Positions 18,836 to 28,000 of a stretch of DNA of 48,288 nucleotides are shown here, in pieces (within the stretch, counting starts at the first letter, position 1; each line of letters opens with the position of its first letter). The notes below the pieces were generated by a model. It saw only the letters and a list, made by a program, of their open reading frames with translations, was not told the origin of the DNA and searched no databases. Origin of the DNA: Lachnospiraceae bacterium NK4A179 (GTDB lineage Bacteria; Bacillota; Clostridia; Lachnospirales; Lachnospiraceae); NCBI GenBank assembly GCA_000421045.1, contig ATWC01000023.1:1-48288 (forward strand), given 5' to 3'. Both the position numbers and the translations under genes were made by a program.

Positions 18836-19969
18836 TCATACATGTTCCAAATAGAATCTCTCCAAATCAGCACTTGATTTTTTAATATCATAATCAGATG
18901 TAACCATTCTTTCTTTTTCTGTTCTACCATTTAAACTATGGTATTTATCTAAAATAATACTAGCCCACTCATCCTCTGATTTCTCCAATGCAATTTTATA
19001 AAATGACCCAGTTATGTTACATTCATCAGGAACCCCATCAGATACAAATGTAGGCAACCCAGCTATTTGAGATTCAATTGCAGAAATACATAGACCTTCA
19101 TTAAATGAAGGTACAACAAAAATATCCATCGCTTGTAAATACGATGAAATATCACTTCTTTCTCCCCAAAAAACTACATTATTAGATAGGTTTAACTCAT
19201 TGACAGCTTTTATTAAGTGTTCTCGCATATCCCCATCGCCTATAATCCACAATAAAACCTTGGAGTTAGATTCATATATTTTCCCAAACACTTTAACTAA
19301 AAATTCTTGATTCTTCTCTAGACTCAATCTTGCAACATGACCTACAACGATAGTATCTTCACTAATCCCGTATTTGTCTCTTATCTCTCTTCTTTCTTTT
19401 GGATCATATAAAAAAGCTTCCATATTGATAGCATTAGGAATTTTAAAATAATTATGCTTTTTCAATGTGTTTTTGCCGAATAGTTCAGTTGCAGCCAAAT
19501 CTGAACATGAAAAGATATAATTACAATTCCAATTCAAATAGTTTCTACACAAACAAAAAATAATCTTTTGCTTAATATTTTTAGGCTTATTAATAATACT
19601 ATGCGCATGAGCTATAATATTCGTCTTGCTATTTTTTACAGCCATAATACTTATAGTCAAGACTAGAATAGATGCTGTTTGAATCTCAATATAATCATAT
19701 GAGTAATTTTTTACATATTTTTTTAATTCAACAAAGTATTTATACCATTCTGCAAAAGTATTATCCTCTCCTTTAATTGCTCCTAATTCAATGAAATCAG
19801 AATCTTTCATCACTTCATCTTTCTCTACTATACTCATCGAATTAGCAATACCAAATAAGAAATCAAAATGAACATGATTTCTATCCATATATTTATAATA
19901 ATTGTACAAATATCGTTCTGTACCGCCAAAATACTTTCCTCCCGGCAGTACATGCAAAACTTTTACCAT
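18836..19969 (-). CDS. GT4-family glycosyltransferase
   Basis: 377 aa, GT-B fold. It starts KVLHVLPGGKYFGGTERYLYNYY, the acceptor-side loop of GT4 enzymes. VVGHVARLSLEKNQEFLV begins the donor domain and FVVPSFNEGLCISAIESQIAGLP is the E-x7-E nucleotide-sugar site. An internal HAHS (about 142) matches relatives of the EpsF/CapJ type. Expected at the cytoplasmic membrane, adding one sugar to the lipid-linked unit. Starts 4 nt after the cytidylyltransferase stop. Confidence 0.86.
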   Translation of the reverse strand: MVKVLHVLPGGKYFGGTERYLYNYYKYMDRNHVHFDFLFGIANSMSIVEKDEVMKDSDFIELGAIKGEDNTFAEWYKYFVELKKYVKNYSYDYIEIQTASILVLTISIMAVKNSKTNIIAHAHSIINKPKNIKQKIIFCLCRNYLNWNCNYIFSCSDLAATELFGKNTLKKHNYFKIPNAINMEAFLYDPKERREIRDKYGISEDTIVVGHVARLSLEKNQEFLVKVFGKIYESNSKVLLWIIGDGDMREHLIKAVNELNLSNNVVFWGERSDISSYLQAMDIFVVPSFNEGLCISAIESQIAGLPTFVSDGVPDECNITGSFYKIALEKSEDEWASIILDKYHSLNGRTEKERMVTSDYDIKKSSADLERFYLEHV

Positions 19970-19973
19970 TTAT

Positions 19974-20690
19974 TTATCCTTTAAGCCAATCAGATCTCTT
20001 TGCAACTAACAACGCCTTAAAGATATCAATATCCTCAACTGTGGTCAACTTTACGTTTTTCTCTGATCCAGCTGAAAAATATACCTGTTTTCCCATCTCA
20101 ATCATCAGCGTGCACGAAGCCACTGAATTTGTTATACCTCTTTCTAACGCTTTTCTATGCAAATCGCAGATATCACCAAGCCTAAATGCCTGCGGGGTTT
20201 GTGTCCTTTTCAAATTATCTCTTGGATATGTTCCTGTTGATACAACTCCATCTTCCGTCTGCATCATTGCCTCTGCACACGGAATTACTGTTATAGCATT
20301 TCCGTGTTCACGAGCGACACGAATATTATCCGATATTATCTCTGCACTGACCATAGGCCTAATAGCATCATGAATAAGCACTAAATCATCTGAATCATAG
20401 TGCTTCTCAAGTTCCATTACGCCATTCCTAATAGAATCTTGACCATTTAGTCCTCCGGGAACCACATACTCCAACTTTGAAATATTAAATTGCTTCGCAT
20501 ATGCCCAAAGAATATGTTCCCAGCCTTCTATGCAAACAACTGCAATAGCATCAATATCAGGATGCCTTTCAAACGCTTCCAGTGTGTATACTATTACAGG
20601 ACGTTCATTTACAGTCAAAAACTGCTTGGGAATATCTTGATGCATGCGGTTTCCTGCACCACCCGCGATAATTAGTGCTATATTAGACAT
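19974..20690 (-). CDS. IspD/TarI-like cytidylyltransferase
   Basis: CTP-dependent nucleotidyltransferase (238 aa) of the IspD fold: IAGGAGNRMHQDIPKQF at the N-terminus, LVLIHDAIRP near 105 and NLKRTQTPQAFRLG near 167. IspD makes CDP-methylerythritol for isoprenoids and TarI makes CDP-ribitol; the two are hard to separate by eye. Position between a LicD gene and a glycosyltransferase argues for making a CDP-activated alditol or similar donor for LicD transfer rather than isoprenoid synthesis. No TarJ-like zinc reductase is in view. The second ATG (20690) has GGAGG at the right 6-nt spacing and overlaps the licD stop. Confidence 0.8.
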   Translation of the reverse strand: MSNIALIIAGGAGNRMHQDIPKQFLTVNERPVIVYTLEAFERHPDIDAIAVVCIEGWEHILWAYAKQFNISKLEYVVPGGLNGQDSIRNGVMELEKHYDSDDLVLIHDAIRPMVSAEIISDNIRVAREHGNAITVIPCAEAMMQTEDGVVSTGTYPRDNLKRTQTPQAFRLGDICDLHRKALERGITNSVASCTLMIEMGKQVYFSAGSEKNVKLTTVEDIDIFKALLVAKRSDWLKG

Positions 20691-21600
20691 CATAGTCCTC
20701 CTTTCTAAAGGCTATATCCACAAAAAAATGCCGTTCTCTTTTATCTTCTGGTGGAAGTGTCATGTAATCTTTTCCGTACAAATTGGATATGTAATCATCT
20801 GGATTGCCTGGAAGATTTACTGCAATATTCTCAAACAGGCCTTCAGATACGGGCAAAAACGTCTCCCTGGGTCTGATTTCCCCAAAATAATGTCCTCGTC
20901 CGGAAGGAATTCCCATTAGTGATGTCTCTTTTTTATACTGACATGCCTTATCAATTATGTTCATCCATTTTTGAAAATCATTAAAGGAAAACAGCTTTCC
21001 TAATCGAATCCTTCTGTTGTAGGCCTTTCGCCCCTCTACTGTTTTACACATATAGTTTTTGAAGAACTCATTTTGATGCTCATATGTATCTACATAACTT
21101 CCCATAGCCATAAGAGCCGAGCACCACAGGCCCTTGATTTTTCTATATATCGAATTAGTGGGAACATTTTCTATAATAAAAATGTCAATTTTTATTTTTG
21201 AGACCTCGTCCTCAGGACTATTTCCAGCCTCCACAAACAATGTGTTCTTCACAAGCATCATTGGAAATCTGTTATTAGCGTTATTCTTATAATTGGGAGA
21301 AGATAGAATATACTTATCACCAAGTTCTTGATCAAAAATCTTTTTTAACTTTTCAAAATCTTCTCTTGGCATAGCCACATCTAAATCATCATCCCACGGA
21401 ATAAAACCATTATGTCGGACTGCCCCTATAACAGTTCCCCCGATAAGCATTACCGTTAGATTATACTTTTTACAACATTCATCCAAATCCTGAAATGTCT
21501 TTAAAAAGATTTTTCTGAGTTTAGTTACTTCATCATCTGTTAGTTGTCTTAAAGATGGATCATTTGACAATGAATTTAATAGTGCTTTATATGATTTCAT
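20683..21600 (-). CDS. licD: LicD-family phosphotransferase (second of two)
   Basis: 305 aa. LIGGTVIGAVRHNGFIPWDD and DDLDVAMPRED are the LicD active-site blocks with the metal-binding aspartates. The middle region (PEDEVSKIKIDIFIIENVP) and the end DYISNLYGKDYMTLPPEDKR are family-typical. It differs clearly from the LicD at 15427, so the two are likely to have different acceptors or donors rather than being recent duplicates. Coupled by overlap to the cytidylyltransferase gene that follows, supporting donor-and-transferase teamwork. Confidence 0.86.
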   Translation of the reverse strand: MKSYKALLNSLSNDPSLRQLTDDEVTKLRKIFLKTFQDLDECCKKYNLTVMLIGGTVIGAVRHNGFIPWDDDLDVAMPREDFEKLKKIFDQELGDKYILSSPNYKNNANNRFPMMLVKNTLFVEAGNSPEDEVSKIKIDIFIIENVPTNSIYRKIKGLWCSALMAMGSYVDTYEHQNEFFKNYMCKTVEGRKAYNRRIRLGKLFSFNDFQKWMNIIDKACQYKKETSLMGIPSGRGHYFGEIRPRETFLPVSEGLFENIAVNLPGNPDDYISNLYGKDYMTLPPEDKRERHFFVDIAFRKEDYDV

Positions 21601-21606
21601 CTATCT

Positions 21607-22803
21607 TTACTCCGGTATTTCCAAAATAACAGTTTTTAACCTTCTATACGAAAAGGCTCTATCGAATCTTTTTTCTGCACACCGTCTTGCATTTAGCCCC
21701 ATTCGATCACGTAAATCCTTATCGCCAACTAATATTTTCAATTGTTCAGCCAAATCTACACTATCATTATTTCGACAATTAAATCCCATTTGATACTCAT
21801 CAATCAGGTTTCTATACTCATCATTTTCCTGTGTACTTATTACTGGTTTTCCACTTGCGGCATAGTCAGCATGTTTATTTATTATCGACTGGGCAGCCAT
21901 ATGTGCGATGGGATTTATTGCGATGTCACAAGCTGACAACAGACTACACATCTCATTATATGTCAGCCTCCCAACAAACTCTGCACTTATACCCTTCTGT
22001 TTTGCATATGCCTCAAATTCATCTTTCTTAGGCCCATCACCCATAACGATAAACCGTAGCTTTGAATCATTAAGTATCGCAAGTGCATCCAAGACGCATG
22101 TAAGGTCATAACTACTGCCTAACGTCCCACAATAAGCAAGCCAGATTTCCCCATCCTTCTTCTCAAGTATTGACTTCTCCGTAGCATACCTGTCAAATGT
22201 CGCCAGTTCAGTGCCAAGGAACACAGTCGTTGTATCTTTTACTTTTTTATTTTCTCTTGCCGCTCTTTGACAATATGTATCAGATACAGCACATATGGCA
22301 TCTGCACGTTTGTATATGCCATTGGCCAGTATCGTAAACGGAGCAAAAATCACATCACTTATTACTGGGATGTTCAGCACCATTTGAAAAGCTTCCGGCC
22401 ATAAATCCTGAACATCTATAATGAATCTTATGCCATTCTTTTCACAGTATTTTGCTATTCTATTAGGACCAGAGAGCGAAGGAATAGCACAATATATTAC
22501 ATCAGGCTTGTTTCGTTTCTTTAGATAATCTTCAAGATTCTTTCCCCATACCAAATGGCTGTAAAACCTTTTAATACACACATTTTTAGGATAACCCGGC
22601 TCATCAACAAATGTAATCTTAAATGGCCACTCTGCGGCCGATTCTTTTCTATGTTTTTTTATAGTGTGCCGAAAAGAACTTGTTATTATTTCAACATTGC
22701 AATCATCAGAATATTCTTTGAGCATCTTAGCCAAATATAAGAAGCGATCGTTATCTGATTGCGAATAATCCTCACCGAATTCTGAAATAATAACAATATC
22801 CAT
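21607..22803 (-). CDS. GT4-family glycosyltransferase, WbuB/WcaI-like
   Basis: 398 aa. N-terminal MDIVIISEFGEDYSQSDNDRF replaces the usual glycine loop, RFIIDVQDLWPEAFQMV is the motif seen in WbuB/WcaI-type transferases, and KHADYAASGKPVISTQEND is the donor site. AYCGTLGSSYDLTCVLDAL opens the second domain. Enzymes of this type often transfer FucNAc or a related N-acetyl sugar early in unit assembly, which would fit the capEFG genes, but specificity is inference. Operon position: between the ATP-grasp gene and licD. Confidence 0.82.
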   Translation of the reverse strand: MDIVIISEFGEDYSQSDNDRFLYLAKMLKEYSDDCNVEIITSSFRHTIKKHRKESAAEWPFKITFVDEPGYPKNVCIKRFYSHLVWGKNLEDYLKKRNKPDVIYCAIPSLSGPNRIAKYCEKNGIRFIIDVQDLWPEAFQMVLNIPVISDVIFAPFTILANGIYKRADAICAVSDTYCQRAARENKKVKDTTTVFLGTELATFDRYATEKSILEKKDGEIWLAYCGTLGSSYDLTCVLDALAILNDSKLRFIVMGDGPKKDEFEAYAKQKGISAEFVGRLTYNEMCSLLSACDIAINPIAHMAAQSIINKHADYAASGKPVISTQENDEYRNLIDEYQMGFNCRNNDSVDLAEQLKILVGDKDLRDRMGLNARRCAEKRFDRAFSYRRLKTVILEIPE

Positions 22804-22814
22804 CTAGTTCCTCT

Positions 22815-23795
22815 TTATTTTCTTATCTTCACTTCATTATACTTCATCATATAGATGCCCTCATCATAAGCACCTATATTCTTCTGATTAACAATCCCAT
22901 TCAAATTATTAAGGATAAGTTTCATATGGTCACATCCACTTTCATAAGCGTGCGGATAGCCTCCACCAAATCTCGGATTTACTTCACTTATGTAGTACTG
23001 ACCATCAATATCAAAGATATCAATATCAATCTGTCCTTTATATCCGGCTTCTTTTACGAATTTTTCTATCAGGGTAAACAGCTCCGGATCTTTGAAGCTC
23101 ACAGCTTTATCAGTTTCTCCGGCACGCATCTTGAGTTTCTTCTTAGTAAATATTGATACTACTTCTCCTGAAATCATATCAATATACACATCAGCACCAA
23201 TCTCCTGACCATTTAGAAACTCCTGTATCATAAGATCATCTTCATGTGAGAAAAGCAAATCCACCGTTTCTTTATCATAAACCTTTGAAATACTTATACT
23301 TGCTGACCCCCTATAAGGCTTAACAAATACAGGATAACAAACCTCTCCGTCATCCACCGCCCTATAGAATTCTTCTTTGTCTTTCCAAGACCTTGCACAG
23401 TTATATCCATGGCTCTTCAGCCACTCATACATCTGCATCTTATCCAGTGCCATCTCGCAAAGGTTATATGAGCTACCAATGACTGTAACTCCAACTTCTT
23501 TGTACTTTTCTACATTTTCAGCAAGGACACTCAGTTCTGGATCAATAAGGCTTAAGACTCCCTTGACACTATTTTCCTTACAGAAATCTAAAATCTGTTC
23601 AAGATATCCATCTTCCGTCATCCTCTTATCAAGGAAATATTCATCCGCATCATATAGGGCAGGTGCAATCTCACTTAAATCTGTTGCAAACACCTTATTA
23701 CCTGCATCATTAAACGCCTTTCTAAAGTACTGTACGATTTTATTCCTTGTGCCTACAGATAACAGCAATACATTCGTTTGATTTATTTTTTCCAA
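22815..23795 (-). CDS. ATP-grasp ligase of the polysaccharide locus
   Basis: 326-aa ATP-grasp enzyme (carbamoyl-phosphate-synthase-like). NVLLLSVGTRNKIVQYFRKAF begins the pre-grasp domain; PVFVKPYRGSASISISKV is the ATP loop; GQIDIDIFDIDGQYYISEVNPRFGGGYP holds the metal-binding Glu/Asn region. These ligases activate a carboxylate as acyl-phosphate and join it to an amine. It is 5 nt downstream of the PLP decarboxylase-like gene, so I infer that the pair makes or attaches an amino-acid-derived amide on a sugar. The substrate is unknown. Confidence 0.75.
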   Translation of the reverse strand: MEKINQTNVLLLSVGTRNKIVQYFRKAFNDAGNKVFATDLSEIAPALYDADEYFLDKRMTEDGYLEQILDFCKENSVKGVLSLIDPELSVLAENVEKYKEVGVTVIGSSYNLCEMALDKMQMYEWLKSHGYNCARSWKDKEEFYRAVDDGEVCYPVFVKPYRGSASISISKVYDKETVDLLFSHEDDLMIQEFLNGQEIGADVYIDMISGEVVSIFTKKKLKMRAGETDKAVSFKDPELFTLIEKFVKEAGYKGQIDIDIFDIDGQYYISEVNPRFGGGYPHAYESGCDHMKLILNNLNGIVNQKNIGAYDEGIYMMKYNEVKIRK

Positions 23796-23800
23796 AATTA

Positions 23801-25018
23801 TTACTCCTCATTGACTGAACTTCTACCTATATAATTTTCTGTAATCCATCTATGACGAATAGTACATATACTATCTCCGTCTTTAAGGTATACATCCGGA
23901 AACCATTTAATAAACAGTGGCGTTAAGCACATTGTATATGCTCCAACCTTCTGATAAATAATCTGATCCCCCGGCATCAGCTCTTCTGAATTATCAACCT
24001 TAAATATGTGGTCATGCTCCATGCAAGTAAACCCACATATAAGCTGTTTATCTAACCTTACCCTATTATCACTTCCATCTTTCTTAATGATTTCATGAAA
24101 GTATGATTTCTTCGTCATCAGCGGATCAATTTGCGTTCTGCTTCCATCCGTAACCACAAAAGTATTATGTGTTGTTTTCTTCACATCTAGTACTGTTGTG
24201 TAATAGCCAATCGGTGATGCCACAAGAGCATTTCCAGGTTCCACAACCAGTGCTGTTTTCTGCGGATCAAACTGCTCTTTTAGAATTCCTGCAACCATAT
24301 CAAAGTATTCAGGAAATTTAGGCTTTGTTTCTAATCCACCAAAGAATCCTCCGCCGATGTCAACATAGTCCAATTCCAAGTCATACTTTTTGCCAATTTC
24401 CACTGCAACTTCTGCAATAGCTTTATATACTGCAGGCATTCGTGTTTTGGAACTCTTGTGCAGATGTATTCCTGAAAGCTTCACACCTTTATTCCTAATC
24501 CTCTCAATCGCCCTTTCGAGTTCACCATTCTCGTAACAGAATCCGAACCGTCCGCCTTCTTCTGGGCATTGACTATGACCAGGACATCTTTCCTCAAGGT
24601 CGAAGTTCACTCTGATACCAACTTCATACTGCTCATTCTTGCATTCTGAAGCCTCGGATACAACCAACTCATCCAGCCAATCAATCTCATATTCAGCATC
24701 AATGTTTACAATTGCATGATTTTTTACGGCTTCTAAAAAAGTTTCTTTACTCTTTGCTATACCGTTGTATACAATGTGGCTCTTATCTATTCCAATTGAC
24801 CTTGCTAAGCGATATTCATCATCAGATACAACTTCTGCATAACAGCCATGATCTTTGAAATACTCTATAAGCCAAGGTAGTGCATTAGTTTTGTAAGAGT
24901 ATCCAATTATATAATTTCCCCACGCACTCTCCAAAGAGTCTTTCAAATTCTGAAGACCTTCATCCAACACTTCCTTATCTATCACAAAATATGGTGTTTT
25001 AAGACCATCTAACTTCAT
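23801..25018 (-). CDS. Fold-type III PLP decarboxylase (diaminopimelate decarboxylase-like)
   Basis: 405 aa, alanine-racemase-like barrel plus beta domain. The PLP lysine is K43 in YSYKTNALPW. GIHLHKSS, DIGGGFFGG (phosphate loop) and EPGNALVASP follow, and CGFTCMEHD supplies the active-site Cys of the second subunit. Related enzymes decarboxylate D-centre amino acids such as meso-DAP, ornithine or lysine. As the first gene of the polysaccharide operon, next to an ATP-grasp ligase, it is more likely to serve a side-branch product than lysine synthesis. Inferred, not shown. Confidence 0.75.
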   Translation of the reverse strand: MKLDGLKTPYFVIDKEVLDEGLQNLKDSLESAWGNYIIGYSYKTNALPWLIEYFKDHGCYAEVVSDDEYRLARSIGIDKSHIVYNGIAKSKETFLEAVKNHAIVNIDAEYEIDWLDELVVSEASECKNEQYEVGIRVNFDLEERCPGHSQCPEEGGRFGFCYENGELERAIERIRNKGVKLSGIHLHKSSKTRMPAVYKAIAEVAVEIGKKYDLELDYVDIGGGFFGGLETKPKFPEYFDMVAGILKEQFDPQKTALVVEPGNALVASPIGYYTTVLDVKKTTHNTFVVTDGSRTQIDPLMTKKSYFHEIIKKDGSDNRVRLDKQLICGFTCMEHDHIFKVDNSEELMPGDQIIYQKVGAYTMCLTPLFIKWFPDVYLKDGDSICTIRHRWITENYIGRSSVNEE

Positions 25019-25064
25019 TTACTAAATTCGCACCTTTCATCTTATTCCTGAACGGAAACACCCA

Positions 25065-26882
25065 CTAATTTTTCATACTGATTATCCAATCATTATGTTT
25101 ACGATCAAATCGATATAGCTTCGCACCATATTTCTTCCCTTTAGTAATATATTCATTTATATCAACTATTCTTTCATCCGAAATCAGACTTATTGGCAAA
25201 AAAACCCTATAATTTTTTGCTCCATATCCAAATGAACCAATAGCATATTTTTCGAATATATAATCTATTGTTACAAGTACATGATCTCCCTGCTTAGGCC
25301 GCATTTTTTCTATAGCACTGTCTTGTTTACTATTAACTGACAGTACACTCAATAACGATGGATGTATTATCAGTTTCCATGTCGAATCACAGATAATACT
25401 ATCATCTCCTTTATGCTGCCATCTGTATGACCCGTCAAAATAGTTGCCAATTATGCCGAGTCTATACAAATCCATTAATACATTCATCATTTTTTCTTTT
25501 AGAAAAGTATTGTTATAATATTCGTCAACACGCGCTTTCAATTCACTTACCGAAAAAATTCGTTTAAATCCTGTCAAACAACTCAAAATTATATCAATTT
25601 CACTTGCCGAATACAGCGCTCTCATTTCCTCTCTAATCTCATCCAGACTATCTTGTGAATATTTCTTTTTACACATGTCAATTGTACTTTGAGAAAAGTT
25701 TTCATTATCTGCGGCCATACAGCTTTGCGCTGACAAAATCAATCTTACAATATCTCGTGGTTTACACCAACTATTATTCAATATGTAATTTGCCGCATCT
25801 ATCCCATTTATTTGTTCTGGAAACCATTTGTCAATGATGGCTTTTTCTGTATGACATTCATCATCTACATATTTTATTCGTTTAATCAAAATTTTTAATA
25901 TTGGGTGTTGGAAGGAATTGGTGTTTTTATAATCCCACCTTAGGGGCACCTCAAATCCAGATATGACCTTATTAATCTCTTTACTAACCACGAAACGATT
26001 TATAGAATTTATAATCTCTGATCTAACAGAACAAATAATTTTTGTTTTTACTGTTCGATTTTTCCCCATAATCTGATTCATTTTTTTTACAGAGAATACT
26101 AAATCTCTGATTAAGTTTAAATCACGTAAAAATACACTTTTTTCTCCATAATATGCCTCAAGTTCATCAACAAATAAATAGTATGGTATATCTGTACGAT
26201 TGGAAAAAATCAAATCCGCAAATAACTCATCAGCCTCATCAATAACATTAACAAATAATCTATAACCATCCGACTCTTCAATTCTTTTTTCACAAAAATT
26301 AACACAGACTTTGGGTAAAATTTCCATATACGTGGCCGGATCCGTAAATTTACACTCCAGATTTACACTTTGTGGGATACTCAAAATCCGTTTCTTTTTA
26401 CTATATTGTATCTGGGATATTACCTTTACAAATCTCTCCCATTTTTCATCATGTATAAACAAACTATCATTATTCTGTTGATTATCTTCAATAATCCTGC
26501 TATACAAAAGCCATCGCCAAATATACTCAAAATCATTTCCGTCGAGCACAACATCATTGCTTATTGTGATTGTTGAGAATAGTCTCTGCGACAACTGTTC
26601 CATTTCTTGTTTTTTTATATCTGAATAATCACCCTTAAAAAAAATAAACGAAGAGCACGTTTGTTCGTCTATTTCCCTGATATATGAATCTAAATAATAC
26701 AGCAATGCAGTTTTTCCTGTACCTTTATATCCAGTAACAAAGCATGCCGTTCCCTTTACCAATTCATCTTTATTAAAATTCTCCGGAACGACATAGTTTT
26801 CTATAAATGGATCTATTCCATCCGTTTCTACCTCATCTTTAGCATCTGGTTTTCCCGCGTATATATCTTTAATTTTTTTCAT
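25065..26882 (-). CDS. P-loop ATPase, Sll1717 type, with winged-helix and S1-like C-terminus
   Basis: 605 aa. Walker A GYKGTGKT (51-58), Walker B LFVDELEAYYG near 236, and an arginine-rich sensor region (KIICSVRSEI) mark a STAND/KAP-like ATPase of the kind annotated as Sll1717 family. A winged-helix-like segment (about 425-505) follows. The last ~75 residues read like an S1/OB RNA-binding fold: a G-x-x-V-x-V-T-I-D-Y start, SFGYG, then LPISLISDERIVDINEYITKGKKYGAKL. Role unknown; such ATPases recur in defence islands. The start has GAGGG 10 nt upstream. It sits 46 nt before the polysaccharide operon, so read-through is possible. Confidence 0.62.
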   Translation of the reverse strand: MKKIKDIYAGKPDAKDEVETDGIDPFIENYVVPENFNKDELVKGTACFVTGYKGTGKTALLYYLDSYIREIDEQTCSSFIFFKGDYSDIKKQEMEQLSQRLFSTITISNDVVLDGNDFEYIWRWLLYSRIIEDNQQNNDSLFIHDEKWERFVKVISQIQYSKKKRILSIPQSVNLECKFTDPATYMEILPKVCVNFCEKRIEESDGYRLFVNVIDEADELFADLIFSNRTDIPYYLFVDELEAYYGEKSVFLRDLNLIRDLVFSVKKMNQIMGKNRTVKTKIICSVRSEIINSINRFVVSKEINKVISGFEVPLRWDYKNTNSFQHPILKILIKRIKYVDDECHTEKAIIDKWFPEQINGIDAANYILNNSWCKPRDIVRLILSAQSCMAADNENFSQSTIDMCKKKYSQDSLDEIREEMRALYSASEIDIILSCLTGFKRIFSVSELKARVDEYYNNTFLKEKMMNVLMDLYRLGIIGNYFDGSYRWQHKGDDSIICDSTWKLIIHPSLLSVLSVNSKQDSAIEKMRPKQGDHVLVTIDYIFEKYAIGSFGYGAKNYRVFLPISLISDERIVDINEYITKGKKYGAKLYRFDRKHNDWIISMKN

Positions 26883-27060
26883 ATTGCTATTACCCTCTCT
26901 ATGCAGTTCTTTACCACATGACTATTCTGCTCCAAGCCTTTAACTTTAAGCATATTCAGTGGCTTTGCTTCTCAGTTTTGTTCATTCGAACAAATTCTTT
27001 GCCATTTTCAGCGATTCGCACCGACACAAATTAAATCCTCTGTTATGACTTAAGACACCT

Positions 27061-27987
27061 TCACATAAACACCGTAAATGTTTTTTCATTTGTGATTAGT
27101 TCTTCAAGCTCTGCTATAGTATATGAGTTATCCAATGGCTCCAGATCATATTCTGTTGTACAACTAACAGTAATTTTTCCTTTTCCGCTTATACAAGATA
27201 ACATAGCGTTAATCTGCTCTTTATCACACAAACCATACTTTCGATTCAATAACCAGCATAATTTTGCCGTTGATATGAAATTCACCTTCTTGTTGCTATC
27301 ATTATTCTTTGTATTAATTCTTCCGAAAAGACCGACAGCTCCTTTGTCATCCGAAAATATCAGGAAACTCGTTCGATCAATCGGAATACTCATCAACAAA
27401 TGCGTACAAATCGCAATAAGCGTCTCACCCAGATCATCCCCACTCTTCTTTATTTCTTTTATGCCTAAAAAGAAATTTTTACCGATGTTACGATTAGCAG
27501 AAGCAATACTGACCATTATATCATTGTACATATCCGGCTTGCTCTTTATCCAATCTCTTATATCTGAATGTGCCGGCACAACATCTTTTACCGCCTTGGA
27601 GATAAAGCCATTTACTCTTTTATAACTCCTGTAACACTGACTGAGCAGATCCGGCACCCACTCCTCTGCTAAAACCAATATTTTTATACCGGCGTTATGC
27701 ATCTGTTTAATATAATTTATATCTTTAGGAGCAAGAGATCCATCAGCCGATTCAAGTTCAGTGATAACCATGTTTATCAATACCACAATAGCATCTCTAT
27801 CAGTAATAAAACTAAATATACTCTCCGGTGATGACAATTTAACATGATGTCTTAATGAACATGTATCATAAAAAACAAATGAATCTGCCTTTAGAATAAT
27901 CTCAATTACTGATTTCTTATCACTGATAACGTAGTTACTCAGTTCAGCATAATTTTCCGGAGGAAAAACATATTTATTCAAAACCAC
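27061..27987 (-). CDS. PIN-like putative nuclease of an XRE/IrrE operon
   Basis: 308 aa, family not recognised by name. Acidic residues fall in the PIN order: FVFYDTC (D41), VINMVITELES (Glu near 79), GDDLGETLIA (about 190) and FLIFSDDKGA (DD near 214), each after a hydrophobic strand. I infer a PIN-like RNase domain with an added helical C-terminus. It is the last gene of an operon behind an XRE regulator and an ImmA/IrrE peptidase, starting 13 nt after the peptidase stop. The arrangement is that of a toxin with two-component control, but catalysis and toxicity are not shown by sequence alone. Confidence 0.58.
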   Translation of the reverse strand: MVLNKYVFPPENYAELSNYVISDKKSVIEIILKADSFVFYDTCSLRHHVKLSSPESIFSFITDRDAIVVLINMVITELESADGSLAPKDINYIKQMHNAGIKILVLAEEWVPDLLSQCYRSYKRVNGFISKAVKDVVPAHSDIRDWIKSKPDMYNDIMVSIASANRNIGKNFFLGIKEIKKSGDDLGETLIAICTHLLMSIPIDRTSFLIFSDDKGAVGLFGRINTKNNDSNKKVNFISTAKLCWLLNRKYGLCDKEQINAMLSCISGKGKITVSCTTEYDLEPLDNSYTIAELEELITNEKTFTVFM

Positions 27988-28000
27988 TAATCCTCCTGCT

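Noticed and set aside
26978-26993. Palindrome TTGTTC-ATTC-GAACAA before the Sll1717-type ATPase, considered as a LexA/DinR box
   Set aside because: The DinR box of Gram-positives is GAAC-N4-GTTC; here the half-sites are in the opposite order. No promoter could be placed around it.
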